A stretch of 64,000 bases of DNA from Bacilli bacterium (GCA_017517765.1 JAFWYE010000006.1:682001-746000), one strand, 5' to 3'; shown: positions 35,869 to 47,400, counted from the stretch's first letter. Made by a program: numbers and translations. The notes: a model not told the origin generated them from the sequence alone.

Positions 35869-36429
35869 TTATATATAATATTCATCTAAGATTTTTAAAT
35901 AGTCAACACGATTGAAATAGCCTCTACTTATTAAATGACCATGCTCTTTTATATATGAATATGGGATTGATTTTCTCTCCAAATTTGTATAGCAAGCAAC
36001 TATATAATTCGCATCTAGCAAATATATTTCATCTAATTTAGAAAATGAAATTATAACAAAAGCTATAGCGCCTTGTTCTTTAACTTTTTTTAGGTGTTCA
36101 ACTTGATGTTTGCCTATATTGGCTAAAGGGAATGCAGTTTTAGATTGAGTTTCTTTTGCTTCAAAATCAACATATCTTCCTTTGTAAATTCCATTATAGT
36201 CAGTAGTTGAAGGACTTTTGAAAAATGCATCTACTATCCTTCCTTTTTTTGGATCTAATTTTATTATTTGAATAGGAGTGGGCTTTTTGTGTATTACTGC
36301 TATATTATTTTCTAAATAATAAGTGTTAGTTAGGTTGATTGAATCTTCTAGATTCATACCACGATTACCATAATTTATATACTCTTTTTTAGAATCAGAA
36401 ACCACTTTTTTGTTTGGATAGTTAATCAT
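35869..36429 (-). CDS. recU: Holliday junction resolvase RecU
   Basis: This 186-residue resolvase has the family motifs NRGMNLEDSINLTN, IHKKPTPIQI, STTDYNGIYKG and YVDFEAKET. The Asp, Glu and Lys of the latter form the catalytic metal site. It cleaves Holliday junctions during recombination and chromosome segregation. AAGGAGTG lies upstream of the ATG. The recU-PBP pair is typical of Bacillota. Confidence 0.95.
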   Translation of the reverse strand: MINYPNKKVVSDSKKEYINYGNRGMNLEDSINLTNTYYLENNIAVIHKKPTPIQIIKLDPKKGRIVDAFFKSPSTTDYNGIYKGRYVDFEAKETQSKTAFPLANIGKHQVEHLKKVKEQGAIAFVIISFSKLDEIYLLDANYIVACYTNLERKSIPYSYIKEHGHLISRGYFNRVDYLKILDEYYI

Positions 36430-36448
36430 GCTTTCACTCCTTTTTTAT

Positions 36449-36454
36449 AGTATA
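36449..36454 (-). promoter_or_regulatory. Candidate extended -10 box of recU
   Basis: On the minus strand TGATATACT gives an extended -10 (TGn) with TATACT ending 19 nt before the recU ATG. Confidence 0.45.
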
Positions 36455-36485
36455 TCAAAAAAATAGAGAAAAAGAAAAATGACTG

Positions 36486-36494
36486 TGATATAAT
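36486..36494 (+). promoter_or_regulatory. Candidate extended -10 box of the downstream membrane-protein gene
   Basis: TGATATAAT is a perfect extended -10 box ending 16 nt before the ATG at 36511. AGGTGAT sits at the predicted transcription start. It is divergent from the recU promoter. Confidence 0.5.
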
Positions 36495-36510
36495 TTGTTT
36501 AGGTGATAGC

Positions 36511-37392
36511 ATGAGAAATAAATATTTTGAGCTTGTAAAAGAGCAGGGCGAACTTATTGAAGAAAAAAGATTAGAAATAAAAAATATAAAGAATTATAAA
36601 TCTAAATTAAAAAATAAGTTAGATGCTATGACTACAATATATGAATATTTACTTGCGCCATTATGTGCTATAAGTATGACTCTAGCCACTTTATTTACAG
36701 GGCCTATAACATTTGTTTTACCAATATCTATGGCTGTGTTTGCCATAGGAATCAACATATACAAGTATAATATACGCTCTAAAATGGATGTTTTAAATGA
36801 CAGAATTGACATGGCTAAAAATGTCAGAGCTGTGGCATATAATCAAAGAGAACAGGCATTTAAAAAACTTTTTGCCGGGTTACAAAGAAGAAAGTCAGAT
36901 GATAAAAATTATTATGAACAAATAAGCAATATGGAAAAAGAATGTAATGCGATTAATGCAAGGCTGGCTCCATACAAAGAAGAAAGAAATAGGATAGAAA
37001 AAAATAAAAAAGGGCTATCTAGAGTTTTTTCATATGTTCTTGCTCCATTATCTACGATAGTGTTGCCGCTTGTTTGCTCTGTTGCAAACATCCCTCCGAT
37101 AGGAGAAATAGGGGTGATGCTAGCATCTACAGCATCTCTTTTAACGTGCTCTAGCATTGATACAAAAATGGATCATAAGTTAAATGATATAGAAGAAACA
37201 ATAGATGAATTAAAAAGTGATAGAACAGTAAAATATGTTGAACGTGATTTAAAACTAAATGAAGCGATAGAATTTCTAAAGGATAAAGATATAATTAATA
37301 AAGATGAAAAATCTATCCCTATTACGATAACTAAAACAAAAGTAAAGTCTAATAACAAATCTATAGCAAAAGCAATAAGAAGCGATAAATAG
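36511..37392 (+). CDS. Membrane and coiled-coil protein with an internal duplication, unknown function
   Basis: The 293-residue protein has two similar halves. Each has a charged helix, a hydrophobic hairpin opening with YEYLLAPL (first half) or FSYVLAPL (second half), and a basic/acidic coiled coil. Hydrophobic stretches are about residues 46-86 and 172-214. The ends are strongly charged. I recognise no family. It may be a membrane-shaping or tethering protein, but that is a guess from shape. A terminator overlaps its stop codon. Confidence 0.65.
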   Translation: MRNKYFELVKEQGELIEEKRLEIKNIKNYKSKLKNKLDAMTTIYEYLLAPLCAISMTLATLFTGPITFVLPISMAVFAIGINIYKYNIRSKMDVLNDRIDMAKNVRAVAYNQREQAFKKLFAGLQRRKSDDKNYYEQISNMEKECNAINARLAPYKEERNRIEKNKKGLSRVFSYVLAPLSTIVLPLVCSVANIPPIGEIGVMLASTASLLTCSSIDTKMDHKLNDIEETIDELKSDRTVKYVERDLKLNEAIEFLKDKDIINKDEKSIPITITKTKVKSNNKSIAKAIRSDK

Positions 37393-37407
37393 TCGCTTTT
37401 TATTTTG
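37378..37407 (+). terminator. Intrinsic terminator overlapping a stop codon
   Basis: AAGCGA (37380-37385) and TCGCTT (37393-37398) flank the TAG stop, followed by TTTATTTT. Confidence 0.75.
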
Positions 37408-37461
37408 CTTACAATCTTTACTAAATTTTATGGGCATAAATAAAGAAAAAGTAAAGTTTAA

Positions 37462-37470
37462 TGATAAAAT
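37462..37470 (+). promoter_or_regulatory. Candidate extended -10 box
   Basis: TGATAAAAT (TGn plus TAAAAT) ends 18 nt before the ATG at 37489, with AGAGGTG at the predicted start. Confidence 0.4.
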
Positions 37471-37488
37471 TATTTAGAGGTGTATTTT

Positions 37489-38274
37489 ATGTATGAAAGA
37501 GAATATTTAGTGTCACATGATTTTCAAGGTGCAGCAGTTGCTTTGGGGGTTGGGGCGGCATTTACTGGAGTTGGTTTATTTGCTCCTGGAGGAATACTTG
37601 AAGCGGGATTATTTTCTCCGATGATCATATTTTTTGCTTTAGGTGTTCTTGTGTTAGTTGCTTCTCTTGTTGCTTTTTTGGGAGCGATTAAAACAAAAGC
37701 ATTTAAGCAAGGGGATGCAAATTCTCATATGAATAAAATTGTGGTTCAAGCAGCTCCAGATGGAGGGGCCACATTAATTATAGGCTTCGCATTTGGAGGA
37801 ATGGGTTCTTTATTTGCTATAATCGGACTTATTGTCCCAGAAGGTGTTCTTCAATATGGGATGGCTTCAGAAATGCTTCTTTTTGTTATAATGGGAGGCT
37901 CATTTGCCTTTATTGGAATTAGTCAACTCTTGACAGGCATACCACATATGAAGGCCTCAATGATTTATAAAAAATTATATACAGATGTTACAGCTTTTAC
38001 TACCAGTGCCACTTATTTTGAAGAACCAGTAGTGACAGACCAAAGTGTAGAAATTAATGGTGTGTCTATCGCTAAGCATACTAAACCTTTACTATATAAG
38101 TATCAAGATGAAACTGGGGTGGCTAGAATTGCTCAAACACCAGGAGAGTTTACAGATAAGGAACATGCTTGGTTTAAAAATAGGGGTTCTTTTAAAATTA
38201 GGTGTAAAGGCAAATATAGTGTCCTAATGGATTTACCAGATATCGAAGAAGAAAATATCATGAGTGATTATTAA
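37489..38274 (+). CDS. Four-helix membrane protein with cytosolic C-domain, unknown function
   Basis: This 261-residue protein has two repeated Gly-rich membrane hairpins. One opens GAAFTGVGLFAPGG and the other GFAFGGMGSLFAI. A C-terminal soluble domain (about 165-261) contains YKYQDETGVARIAQT and FKIRCKGKYSVL. The same domain ends the next gene, so the two are paralogues. The domain loosely resembles DUF3592-type folds (uncertain). ATG 37489 is preferred over GTG 37480, which lies in the GAGGTG ribosome site. Confidence 0.65.
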   Translation: MYEREYLVSHDFQGAAVALGVGAAFTGVGLFAPGGILEAGLFSPMIIFFALGVLVLVASLVAFLGAIKTKAFKQGDANSHMNKIVVQAAPDGGATLIIGFAFGGMGSLFAIIGLIVPEGVLQYGMASEMLLFVIMGGSFAFIGISQLLTGIPHMKASMIYKKLYTDVTAFTTSATYFEEPVVTDQSVEINGVSIAKHTKPLLYKYQDETGVARIAQTPGEFTDKEHAWFKNRGSFKIRCKGKYSVLMDLPDIEEENIMSDY

Positions 38275-38290
38275 AAAAGAGGAAAAAAAT

Positions 38291-38830
38291 ATGGGAAAAA
38301 GTAATCAAAATAACGATATGTATCTAACACTTTTTGTGTTTGGGATTTTAGGCTTTGTGTTTACTGTGCTTGGTAGTATTTTTGTATATGTTGGTTTAAC
38401 TCAAGAGGTTGAAAGTGAACCTGGTGTGGATGGCGAATTGATGTTTGTGATAATGGGAAGTACATTTGCTGCTGTTGGTATTTTGTTTGTTATACTTGCT
38501 CTTATAAACTTTAAGGGTATCAGGGAATATAAAAAGCTTCTAGCAGATCCAAGCATGTATCAAACAAAGGCGACATATATCAAAAAAAGAATATATGGTT
38601 CAAGCACAACTAGTGTTGATGGTTCTGGTTCTGCTGATGTGTTTTATAAGGTGTATTATAGTTATAGAGATGAAGTTGGTGTAGAACATACAGTTCAATC
38701 TGTAATGTCTTATACAAAAGAGCAAGCAGAACATCTGGAATCAATAAGAACCTTTACTATAAGGTGTAAAGGAAAGCTTAGTGCTATTATAGAAGAAATG
38801 CCGCAAGCTAGAGATTTATTTAATATTTAA
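38291..38830 (+). CDS. Two-helix membrane protein, paralogue of the preceding gene
   Basis: The 179-residue protein has two membrane helices (about 12-35 and 48-70) separated by an acidic loop. A C-terminal domain carries YYSYRDEVGVEHTVQS and FTIRCKGKLSAII, matching the C-terminus of the upstream gene. The first gene therefore has this gene's layout with an extra membrane hairpin. ATG 38291 is chosen because AGAGGA precedes it; an in-frame GTG at 38264 overlaps the upstream gene. Function is unknown. Confidence 0.65.
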   Translation: MGKSNQNNDMYLTLFVFGILGFVFTVLGSIFVYVGLTQEVESEPGVDGELMFVIMGSTFAAVGILFVILALINFKGIREYKKLLADPSMYQTKATYIKKRIYGSSTTSVDGSGSADVFYKVYYSYRDEVGVEHTVQSVMSYTKEQAEHLESIRTFTIRCKGKLSAIIEEMPQARDLFNI

Positions 38831-38837
38831 CAGAAAA

Positions 38838-38866
38838 CAAAAGGGCTTTAAAAAAGCTCTTTTTAT
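38838..38866 (+). terminator. Intrinsic terminator before pcrA
   Basis: AAAGGGCTTT (38840-38849) pairs with AAAGCTCTTT (38853-38862; one G-U), followed by T-rich sequence. Confidence 0.8.
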
Positions 38867-38902
38867 ATTGCAATTTTTTTAGTGTTTTCAATTATATTAT
38901 GA

Positions 38903-38908
38903 TATAAT
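38903..38908 (+). promoter_or_regulatory. Candidate -10 box of pcrA-ligA
   Basis: TATAAT (in TGATATAAT, an extended -10) ends 17 nt before the pcrA ATG at 38926, with GGGTGAG at the predicted transcription start. Confidence 0.5.
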
Positions 38909-38925
38909 TGAAATGGGTGAGTATA

Positions 38926-41124
38926 ATGGATTTATCTAGATTAAATAAAAATCAATTAAATGCAGTTACAAATGCGAGTAAATATATTAGAGTTGTTGCT
39001 GGTGCTGGTAGTGGAAAAACAAGAGTTCTTACAAATAGAATTTGCTATTTGATAGAAAGTGGTATAAGTGTTAAAAATATTTTAGCTATAACCTTTACTA
39101 ACAAAGCGAGTAATGAAATGAAGACTAGGGTAATAGAACAAATGGGAATAGGGTATGCCCCACTCATTGCAACGTTTCATTCTTTTTGTGTTAGATTTTT
39201 AAGAGAAGAAATTCCTGTTTTGGGCTATCCTAGAGATTTTAATATATTGGATGAAGAGGATAAAACTAAGGTTGTTAAAGAAATATTAAAAGAAAAAGAA
39301 ATTGATAAAAATTATATTGATCACAAGGAAATGATTAATTTTATTTCATATATCAAAACAAATTATTACAATCAAGAATTCAAAGTTAATATGAATATGT
39401 TTGGCTATGATAAAGAACAAGATAAAAAGAAATTATTTGAAGCTTATCAAGAAAAAATAAAAAAGATGAGATGTTTGGATTTCGATGATTTACTTGTTAA
39501 AGCATATGAAATATTAGTGGCTTGTCCTGATGTAAAAGAAAAATGGCAAAAGAGATATAACTTTGTTTTGGTGGATGAGTTTCAAGATACTAATGATATT
39601 CAATTTGATTTGATTAAACTAATTGTTGGAAAAAATAATAGCCTTTTTGTTGTTGGGGACCCAGACCAAACCATTTATACTTGGAGAGGGGCCAACTTGA
39701 AGATAATTATGGATTTTGAAAGATTTTATCCAGGTGCTACTACAATTATTTTGGACGAAAATTATAGGTCTAAGGCTAAGATATTGAACTTAGCAAATGC
39801 GCTTATAAAAAATAATAAAAAAAGAGTTAGTAAAGATTTGATTACTAATAATGGTGATGGAGAAGATATAACTTACTATGAGCTAGAGGATGGACATAGT
39901 GAGGCTAATAAGGTGGTTAATCTTATTATTAAAGATAGAGATAAGTATGATTATGACTATAAGGATATAGCAATTCTTTATAGATCAAATTACTTATCTA
40001 GAGATATAGAAAATGCACTTGTAAGAAATGGGATTCCATATAAAGTTTATGGTGGAGTTAAGTTCTATGAAAGAAAGGAAATTAAGGATTCTTTGGCATA
40101 TCTTAGATTACTTATTAATAAATACGATGATGTATCTTTAGAGAGGGTAATCAATGAGCCTAAAAGAGGACTAGGTGATACTTCTTTAGAAAAGTTTAAG
40201 GCTATAGCAACAACATATAATATTTCATTATATGAAGCTATTAAGGAAAATCTTGAGGTAATAAAAAGAAATGAAGTTAGATTGGCCATAAGTAACTTTT
40301 TTGATATCATAGAAAAGTTTTCTAATAAAGATTTAAATGGTGATTTAGTTAATTTGCTGGATGATTTGCTTAGTGAAAGTGGATATTACAAAATGTTGAT
40401 AGATCAAGATGAGGAAGAGAGAAAAGAAAATATAAAAGAATTGATGAACAATATGACTTACTATGAAAATAATAATAGTGATCCGAGTTTATCTGGTTTC
40501 CTTCAAGAAATAACTTTATTTACTTCTCAAGATGAAATGGATACATCAAATCATGTTTCATTAATGACTATACACACTGCCAAAGGTCTTGAATATAAAG
40601 ATGTATTTGTTATAGGCCTTTGTGAGGGTGTATTTCCTAGTGAAAAAAGTTTGATGGAAGATAGTGAAAATATTGAGGAGGAAAGAAGGCTTGCTTATGT
40701 TGCCTTTACTAGAGCAATGGAAGTGTTACATCTTAGTAGTAATAGGGGAATTAACTATGTTGTTCACGCCTCAAATACGCCATCAAGATTTATTAAGGAA
40801 GTAGAAGGATATTATAAAGATTGTAATGTTGTGATGAGTTTTAATAATGATAGAAGACCAATGTATGGTGGTTATGGAAATAGTTATTATAGTAAGACTC
40901 CAGTTTCTAGGCCTACATCTAGTTATTCTAGTGGTGAAAGTGCTATAAAACAAAAGGAAACAAATAATATTAATTGGGGTGTTGGAGATAAGGTTAATCA
41001 TAAAGTTTATGGTTTTGGTGTTGTTTTATCTGTTAAAGGGCAACTTATTGATATCGCCTTTAAAGATAGCAAAATTGGAGTGAAAACAATGATGGGAAAT
41101 CATGCGTCATTGAGTAAAGAATAG
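38926..41124 (+). CDS. pcrA: UvrD/PcrA-type ATP-dependent DNA helicase
   Basis: This 732-residue superfamily 1A helicase has Walker A GAGSGKT (26-32), TFTNKAS, DEFQDTN (Walker B), GDPDQTIYTWRGA, NYRS, the MTIHTAKGLE motif and VAFTRA. A C-terminal Tudor-like module (VGDKVNHKVYGFGVV) binds RNA polymerase in Bacillus PcrA. It unwinds DNA in repair and clears replication obstacles. It precedes ligA as in Bacillus; pcrB is missing. The start is the ATG after GGGTGAG, not the upstream TTG. Confidence 0.96.
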   Translation: MDLSRLNKNQLNAVTNASKYIRVVAGAGSGKTRVLTNRICYLIESGISVKNILAITFTNKASNEMKTRVIEQMGIGYAPLIATFHSFCVRFLREEIPVLGYPRDFNILDEEDKTKVVKEILKEKEIDKNYIDHKEMINFISYIKTNYYNQEFKVNMNMFGYDKEQDKKKLFEAYQEKIKKMRCLDFDDLLVKAYEILVACPDVKEKWQKRYNFVLVDEFQDTNDIQFDLIKLIVGKNNSLFVVGDPDQTIYTWRGANLKIIMDFERFYPGATTIILDENYRSKAKILNLANALIKNNKKRVSKDLITNNGDGEDITYYELEDGHSEANKVVNLIIKDRDKYDYDYKDIAILYRSNYLSRDIENALVRNGIPYKVYGGVKFYERKEIKDSLAYLRLLINKYDDVSLERVINEPKRGLGDTSLEKFKAIATTYNISLYEAIKENLEVIKRNEVRLAISNFFDIIEKFSNKDLNGDLVNLLDDLLSESGYYKMLIDQDEEERKENIKELMNNMTYYENNNSDPSLSGFLQEITLFTSQDEMDTSNHVSLMTIHTAKGLEYKDVFVIGLCEGVFPSEKSLMEDSENIEEERRLAYVAFTRAMEVLHLSSNRGINYVVHASNTPSRFIKEVEGYYKDCNVVMSFNNDRRPMYGGYGNSYYSKTPVSRPTSSYSSGESAIKQKETNNINWGVGDKVNHKVYGFGVVLSVKGQLIDIAFKDSKIGVKTMMGNHASLSKE

Positions 41125-43134
<2,010 letters not shown>

Positions 43135-43198
43135 TTTAGTGTTTTTGTTGCATGATAAATCAAAAAAGTAGTAGTATTAATGAGTGAGGAGTGGAAAA

Positions 43199-43915
43199 AT
43201 GGGAAGAGCACATGAAGTAAGAGCTGCATCTATGGCAAAAACTGCAGCTATGAAATCAAAATTATATGCAAAATATAGTAAAGAAATTTTAATCGCAGCA
43301 AAGGCGGGTGCACCTGATCCTAATAGTAATTTAGCACTTAGAAGGGCTATAGATAAAGCTAAGGCTAATCAAGTACCTGGAGATGTTATTAAAAGAGCAA
43401 TAGAAAAGGCAAGTTCATCAAGTGCAGAAAGTTATATTGCTAATACTTATGAGGGATTTGGCCCAGGAGCATCAACTTTAATAATTGAGAGTCTGACAGA
43501 TAATACAAATAGGGCTATTGCTGATATCAGAGCTTGTTTTAACAAGTGTCATAGTAAACTTGGAGTAAGTGGAAGTGTATCTTTTAACTATACTCATAAT
43601 AGTGTTGTTTCGGTAAAAGGAGCTACTCAAGATGAAATTGAGGAAGCTTTAATCATGAATGATGCTAATTTTTCTAGTGTAGAAACAGAAGGTGAGTTAG
43701 TTACTGTATATGGAGAGCCTTCAGACTTATACACTATAAAAGAAGCAATCGATGCATCATTTGGAGAAAAAGTTACATATGCAATTTGCGAAAATGAGTA
43801 TCTAGCTAATGAGTATGTTACTTTAAACGAAGAAGACAAGACTGTTTTTGATAGACTTGTATCTATGCTTGAAGAACTAGATGATGTAGAAAACGTTTAT
43901 CATAATGTTGACTAA
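43199..43915 (+). CDS. YebC/PmpR family protein
   Basis: This 238-residue protein has the family N-terminus MGRAHEVRAASMAKT, a Lys/Ala-rich domain 1, the YEGFGPGAS motif and a C-terminal EDDVENVYHN-like ending (here LDDVENVYHNVD). Members are known both as DNA-binding regulators and as factors that relieve ribosome stalling. The MGRAHEVRA start places it nearer the YebC/YeeN side with 'AHE' than the usual 'GHSKW'. ATG 43199 follows GAGGAG; the upstream GTG is inside that site. Confidence 0.92.
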   Translation: MGRAHEVRAASMAKTAAMKSKLYAKYSKEILIAAKAGAPDPNSNLALRRAIDKAKANQVPGDVIKRAIEKASSSSAESYIANTYEGFGPGASTLIIESLTDNTNRAIADIRACFNKCHSKLGVSGSVSFNYTHNSVVSVKGATQDEIEEALIMNDANFSSVETEGELVTVYGEPSDLYTIKEAIDASFGEKVTYAICENEYLANEYVTLNEEDKTVFDRLVSMLEELDDVENVYHNVD

Positions 43916-43948
43916 TTGGGTTTAGAAATAAACCCTTTTATTTTATAA
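43915..43948 (+). terminator. Intrinsic terminator after the yebC-family gene
   Basis: GGGTTTA (43918-43924), GAAA loop, TAAACCC (43929-43935), then TTTTATTTTA. Confidence 0.88.
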
Positions 43949-43983
43949 AAAAGTACCCACAGAAGACTTAATTTAATTGAAAA

Positions 43984-43997
43984 ACACACTAGTGTGT
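43984..43997. promoter_or_regulatory. Perfect 14-bp palindrome upstream of the 98-residue gene
   Basis: ACACACTAGTGTGT is a perfect palindrome ending 31 nt before the ATG at 44029 and just before a likely -10 box (TATGAT, 44006-44011). Its position over the -35 region would suit a dimeric repressor. No regulator is known. Confidence 0.35.
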
Positions 43998-44028
43998 GTT
44001 ATATTTATGATATAGGTAGGTGTTTAAG

Positions 44029-44325
44029 ATGACTGGTGTAGAGAGATTAATGGACTTTGATGTACAAAAAGATTTGAGAATCAAAGATGGGGCATATAAT
44101 GTAAAAATTGAATTAGAGCAAGAAGTAGGACCATATACTAGAGAATGTGCTAAAGTTTTAACAGGAGCAATCATTAGAAATAATGAAAAAAGGCTTTATG
44201 GTGAAAAGCTAAGCATGGAAGAAGTATCGTCTAAAGTTAGTGAGCAATTATCTCATTGGATTAAAGATGATGACTTTAGTGTTAAGAGTGTAAATATAAC
44301 TCTTGTAAAAGCAAATAAAAGATAA
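44029..44325 (+). CDS. Small soluble protein of unknown function
   Basis: This is a 98-residue acidic/basic mixed protein without membrane segments or cysteine-rich motifs beyond one Cys (RECAKVL). It looks like an alpha/beta protein (YNVKIELEQEVG strand, SEQLSHWIK helix, SVKSVNITLVKAN strand). I recognise no family. ATG 44029 is preferred over GTG 44020, as TAGGTAGG lies 8 nt upstream. It is the gene immediately before the giant surface-protein gene but is separated from it by terminators. Confidence 0.6.
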   Translation: MTGVERLMDFDVQKDLRIKDGAYNVKIELEQEVGPYTRECAKVLTGAIIRNNEKRLYGEKLSMEEVSSKVSEQLSHWIKDDDFSVKSVNITLVKANKR

Positions 44326-44352
44326 AAAGGGCGCTAAGGCGCTCTTTATTAT
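44326..44352 (+). terminator. Intrinsic terminator after the small gene
   Basis: AGGGCGC (44328-44334), TAAG loop, GCGCTCT (44339-44345; one G-U), then TTATTATTTAT. Confidence 0.82.
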
Positions 44353-44420
44353 TTATAATAATAAACTTTCAACAATTTTCTACAGATTTATTGTTATCTT
44401 ATGAATAAATGGTTTAGAAT

Positions 44421-44452
44421 ATACTTGTCTAACTGTAGACAAGTCTTTTTAT
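44421..44452 (+). terminator. Terminator-like hairpin in the leader region of the giant gene
   Basis: ACTTGTCT (44423-44430), AACTGT loop, AGACAAGT (44437-44444), followed by CTTTTTATT. A possible promoter (TTGTTA 44391-44396, TAGAAT 44415-44420, 18-nt spacing) lies just upstream, so the hairpin could act as an attenuator or 5' stabiliser. A second possible promoter (TAGACA 44436-44441, AATAAT 44458-44463) overlaps the hairpin. Confidence 0.6.
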
Positions 44453-44488
44453 TATGAAATAATAAAAATCACAAAGGGGTAATGAAGT

Positions 44489-47400
44489 ATGAAAAAGGGT
44501 AAGTTTATTAGGGGACTATTATTTGTTTTGTCGTTGGTTGTAGCAATATTTGTTGCACCATCTTTTGTTGGTGCAGAAGAGGTTGCAAATAGTGAGGAGA
44601 ATGTTAGCGATAAAGTATACATTCATCCTGACTATCTTTATCAAGTAGCTACAGAAGCTGATGAATTAAATACATCAAGTGGAATAATTTGTAATACGGG
44701 ATATACGTGCGCTTATGCTGGTATTAAATCAGGAAGCGTAGATTTTAACATACATCAAGAAGTTCAAAAGATTGACATAAACGTTGATGTTACAAGCCCT
44801 ATATATGAAGACGACGTTCAAACTGGTACCCAAACTGAAACAATTACCCTTTCAAGATACTACTTTGTACCTAGCCCTGTTGTGAGTGATGATATAAATG
44901 TTGGCGCTGCTGATATAGATGTTTCAAAAGTGGCAATTAAAGTATATTACAATGAAAATTTAGGAAGTAAATCAAGTGGTACTTCTGCTACTACATTAGC
45001 TGGCGCTAATTTATGGATTGGTACTACAGGAACTGTGAATATAAGAATTGCTTGTTCTGGAACTCCTGCTAGCGGATATACTGCGGCTGTTTGTTCGAAT
45101 ATAAGATATGTTGCTGTTACAGAGTATCAATTTGCTTCTGCTCAGGTTAGTGGCACTGACATTACGCTAGGGTCTTATACTACCGTTGGATCAGATGCTT
45201 ATAGAAAAGAAACTTATGATTTTGTTTCTGGATTTTCTCATACAATTAGGAATCCTTCATATACAACAGAACAATTGTACGTTACTATTTTCTATTTGAG
45301 TGGTAGTACATATTCGGTTTATGCGGATATATTAACTATGCACTATGTTTCTGGAGAAGCAACACTTGAATCTGTTATAATTGATTCTTATACAGCACCT
45401 AGTGGTGTGGCTGATGGAAAATTTACTTATACTGCAAAGCTAAAAGCTTCTACTAGTAAAATTGCGGTAGTGTATGATAGTACTTCAAATAGGGCAATTA
45501 ATGATAATAATGGAAGTGAAGCTGCAAAGCAAACTAGTGTGGCGTATGCAGCAACACCTTCATGCGTTGTTTTTTATAAGGCACAATCTTGTTCTTTGAC
45601 AAAAACTAGTGATGATGCCTACCCTGCTAATGCCACAGCTCATTTTAAATATACTTTTAGAAAGATGAGTAATACAACACCTACTGATTTTCTTGCTGCG
45701 CTTACTACAACAAAGAAGATTAGGTTGCTAAATATTGATACAGTTACAGCTACAGATTGTGTGGATAAAAGTGGTCACTATTATTGTGCTAATGGTGACA
45801 AAATAACCATAAAATTTAAATTTAGTGACACAACTTTCTCTACTTTGAGTGGCGGAGGTGTAACAATTAATAAACTTAAGAGGCATGGTGGAGCAAATTA
45901 TGCTAGCAGTACATTTGCTTGCTCAATAACAAGTAATGTTTTATCTTGTGTTTATACAGTAAGCAATAGTTCTAGTTTAGATGTTTTGGATAATAATGAT
46001 TTGATTGTGGATGGAATATATCTTGCTGCTACAACTCAATTAAAATATACAACAAATGAGCCAACTCCATTACTTATTGGAAATGATGCATCATTTAGCG
46101 ATATTACATATTCAGTTATTACAACTAACTCTAGATGCACAATCGATGCAATTACTCGTGCTAGTGGCGCAACTTTCAGTAGTGCATATAGACTTATAAA
46201 TAAAGCTTCTGCGACAAGTGCTACTTATCAATATACTTTCACATGGAGTTGCCCTAATATTTATAAATTTGATGGAACTACGACTAATTTATATAATGCA
46301 CAAAGAATGACTTATAATACAACAGGAATTACGCTAACTGATAGTTCAAAATATTATTTTAAAAATGGATCAACAGTCCAAAATGCTACAATGACAACTA
46401 GCACAACTAATTATGCTAAGGCAACAATAAATTCTGATACAACCGCAACTACATATACAGATGATTTGAAATATACAGTTGCTATTGGAACAACTGTTTC
46501 AGGTTACCCTTATGGTTATATTAAAGTTGTACATTCTTTTGGAACTTCTGTATACTCTGACTTTGCTGGCAATCAAATTGCATATAAAAGTGGACTGTCA
46601 ACGTCTTTAACAACTCATATTGAATATACAACCGCAACAAACGCGCCTGATATAAGCATCTCTGCAACTCTTATTTATAAGGCGGCAGCTGATGGTTGTG
46701 ATACATTCGGAAAAGGAAGTAATGCTGGGGTTAAATTTACAATATCTGATGTTTATTACAATACAGATGGTATTGCTAATGTGAGTGGTGGAGATATTGG
46801 TATTGCTGCAGTAGCTACTGATATCCAAAATAATAGGATTTCAGGTATTCCATCCGCTAATTTGAAAGATAGCGTTAAGGCTTGTAGCGTGGTTAGTGGA
46901 GGAAAAATAGAGTGTACTTATGGCTACACAGATGCTTCAAAAGAAATTACTCTTGTAGCGATAGATTATTATGGCGCTACAAAAACATTTAAAATAACAA
47001 TCTCTCCAATAACTAGAGATAAATTAACTGACTCTGTTATTGTTGATTTAGAAGATCATTCAACAGATGAGGGAAACCATAGATTGTTCCATCAAACACA
47101 AAGGACACTAAATGTATTTTTAAGAGATACTAATACGTATCCATCAGCTACATTGGCGTTTGATTATTCTATCTATGATTTAGGAGTAGTAACAACCGGT
47201 GCATGTAAGGTATCCTCTGTATCATCTCTTTCTGGTTATACTAAAATAGGTGATTTAACAAAGCAATCTACTCCAACAAGTGGAGTTGAAGCAAAACTTA
47301 ATAGTGAATTTGCAGTAACTACTGCAGGAAATCATGGATATTATTTATATTCTCCTTCTAGGGGATTAGGTTTACAAATATATATTGAAATACAAACTGT

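Noticed and set aside
44482-44502. A six-codon ORF (ATG at 44482) overlapping the giant gene's start as a possible leader peptide
   Set aside because: Its ATG is only 2 nt from AAAGGGG, too close for efficient use, whereas the giant gene's ATG is at a 9-nt spacing.
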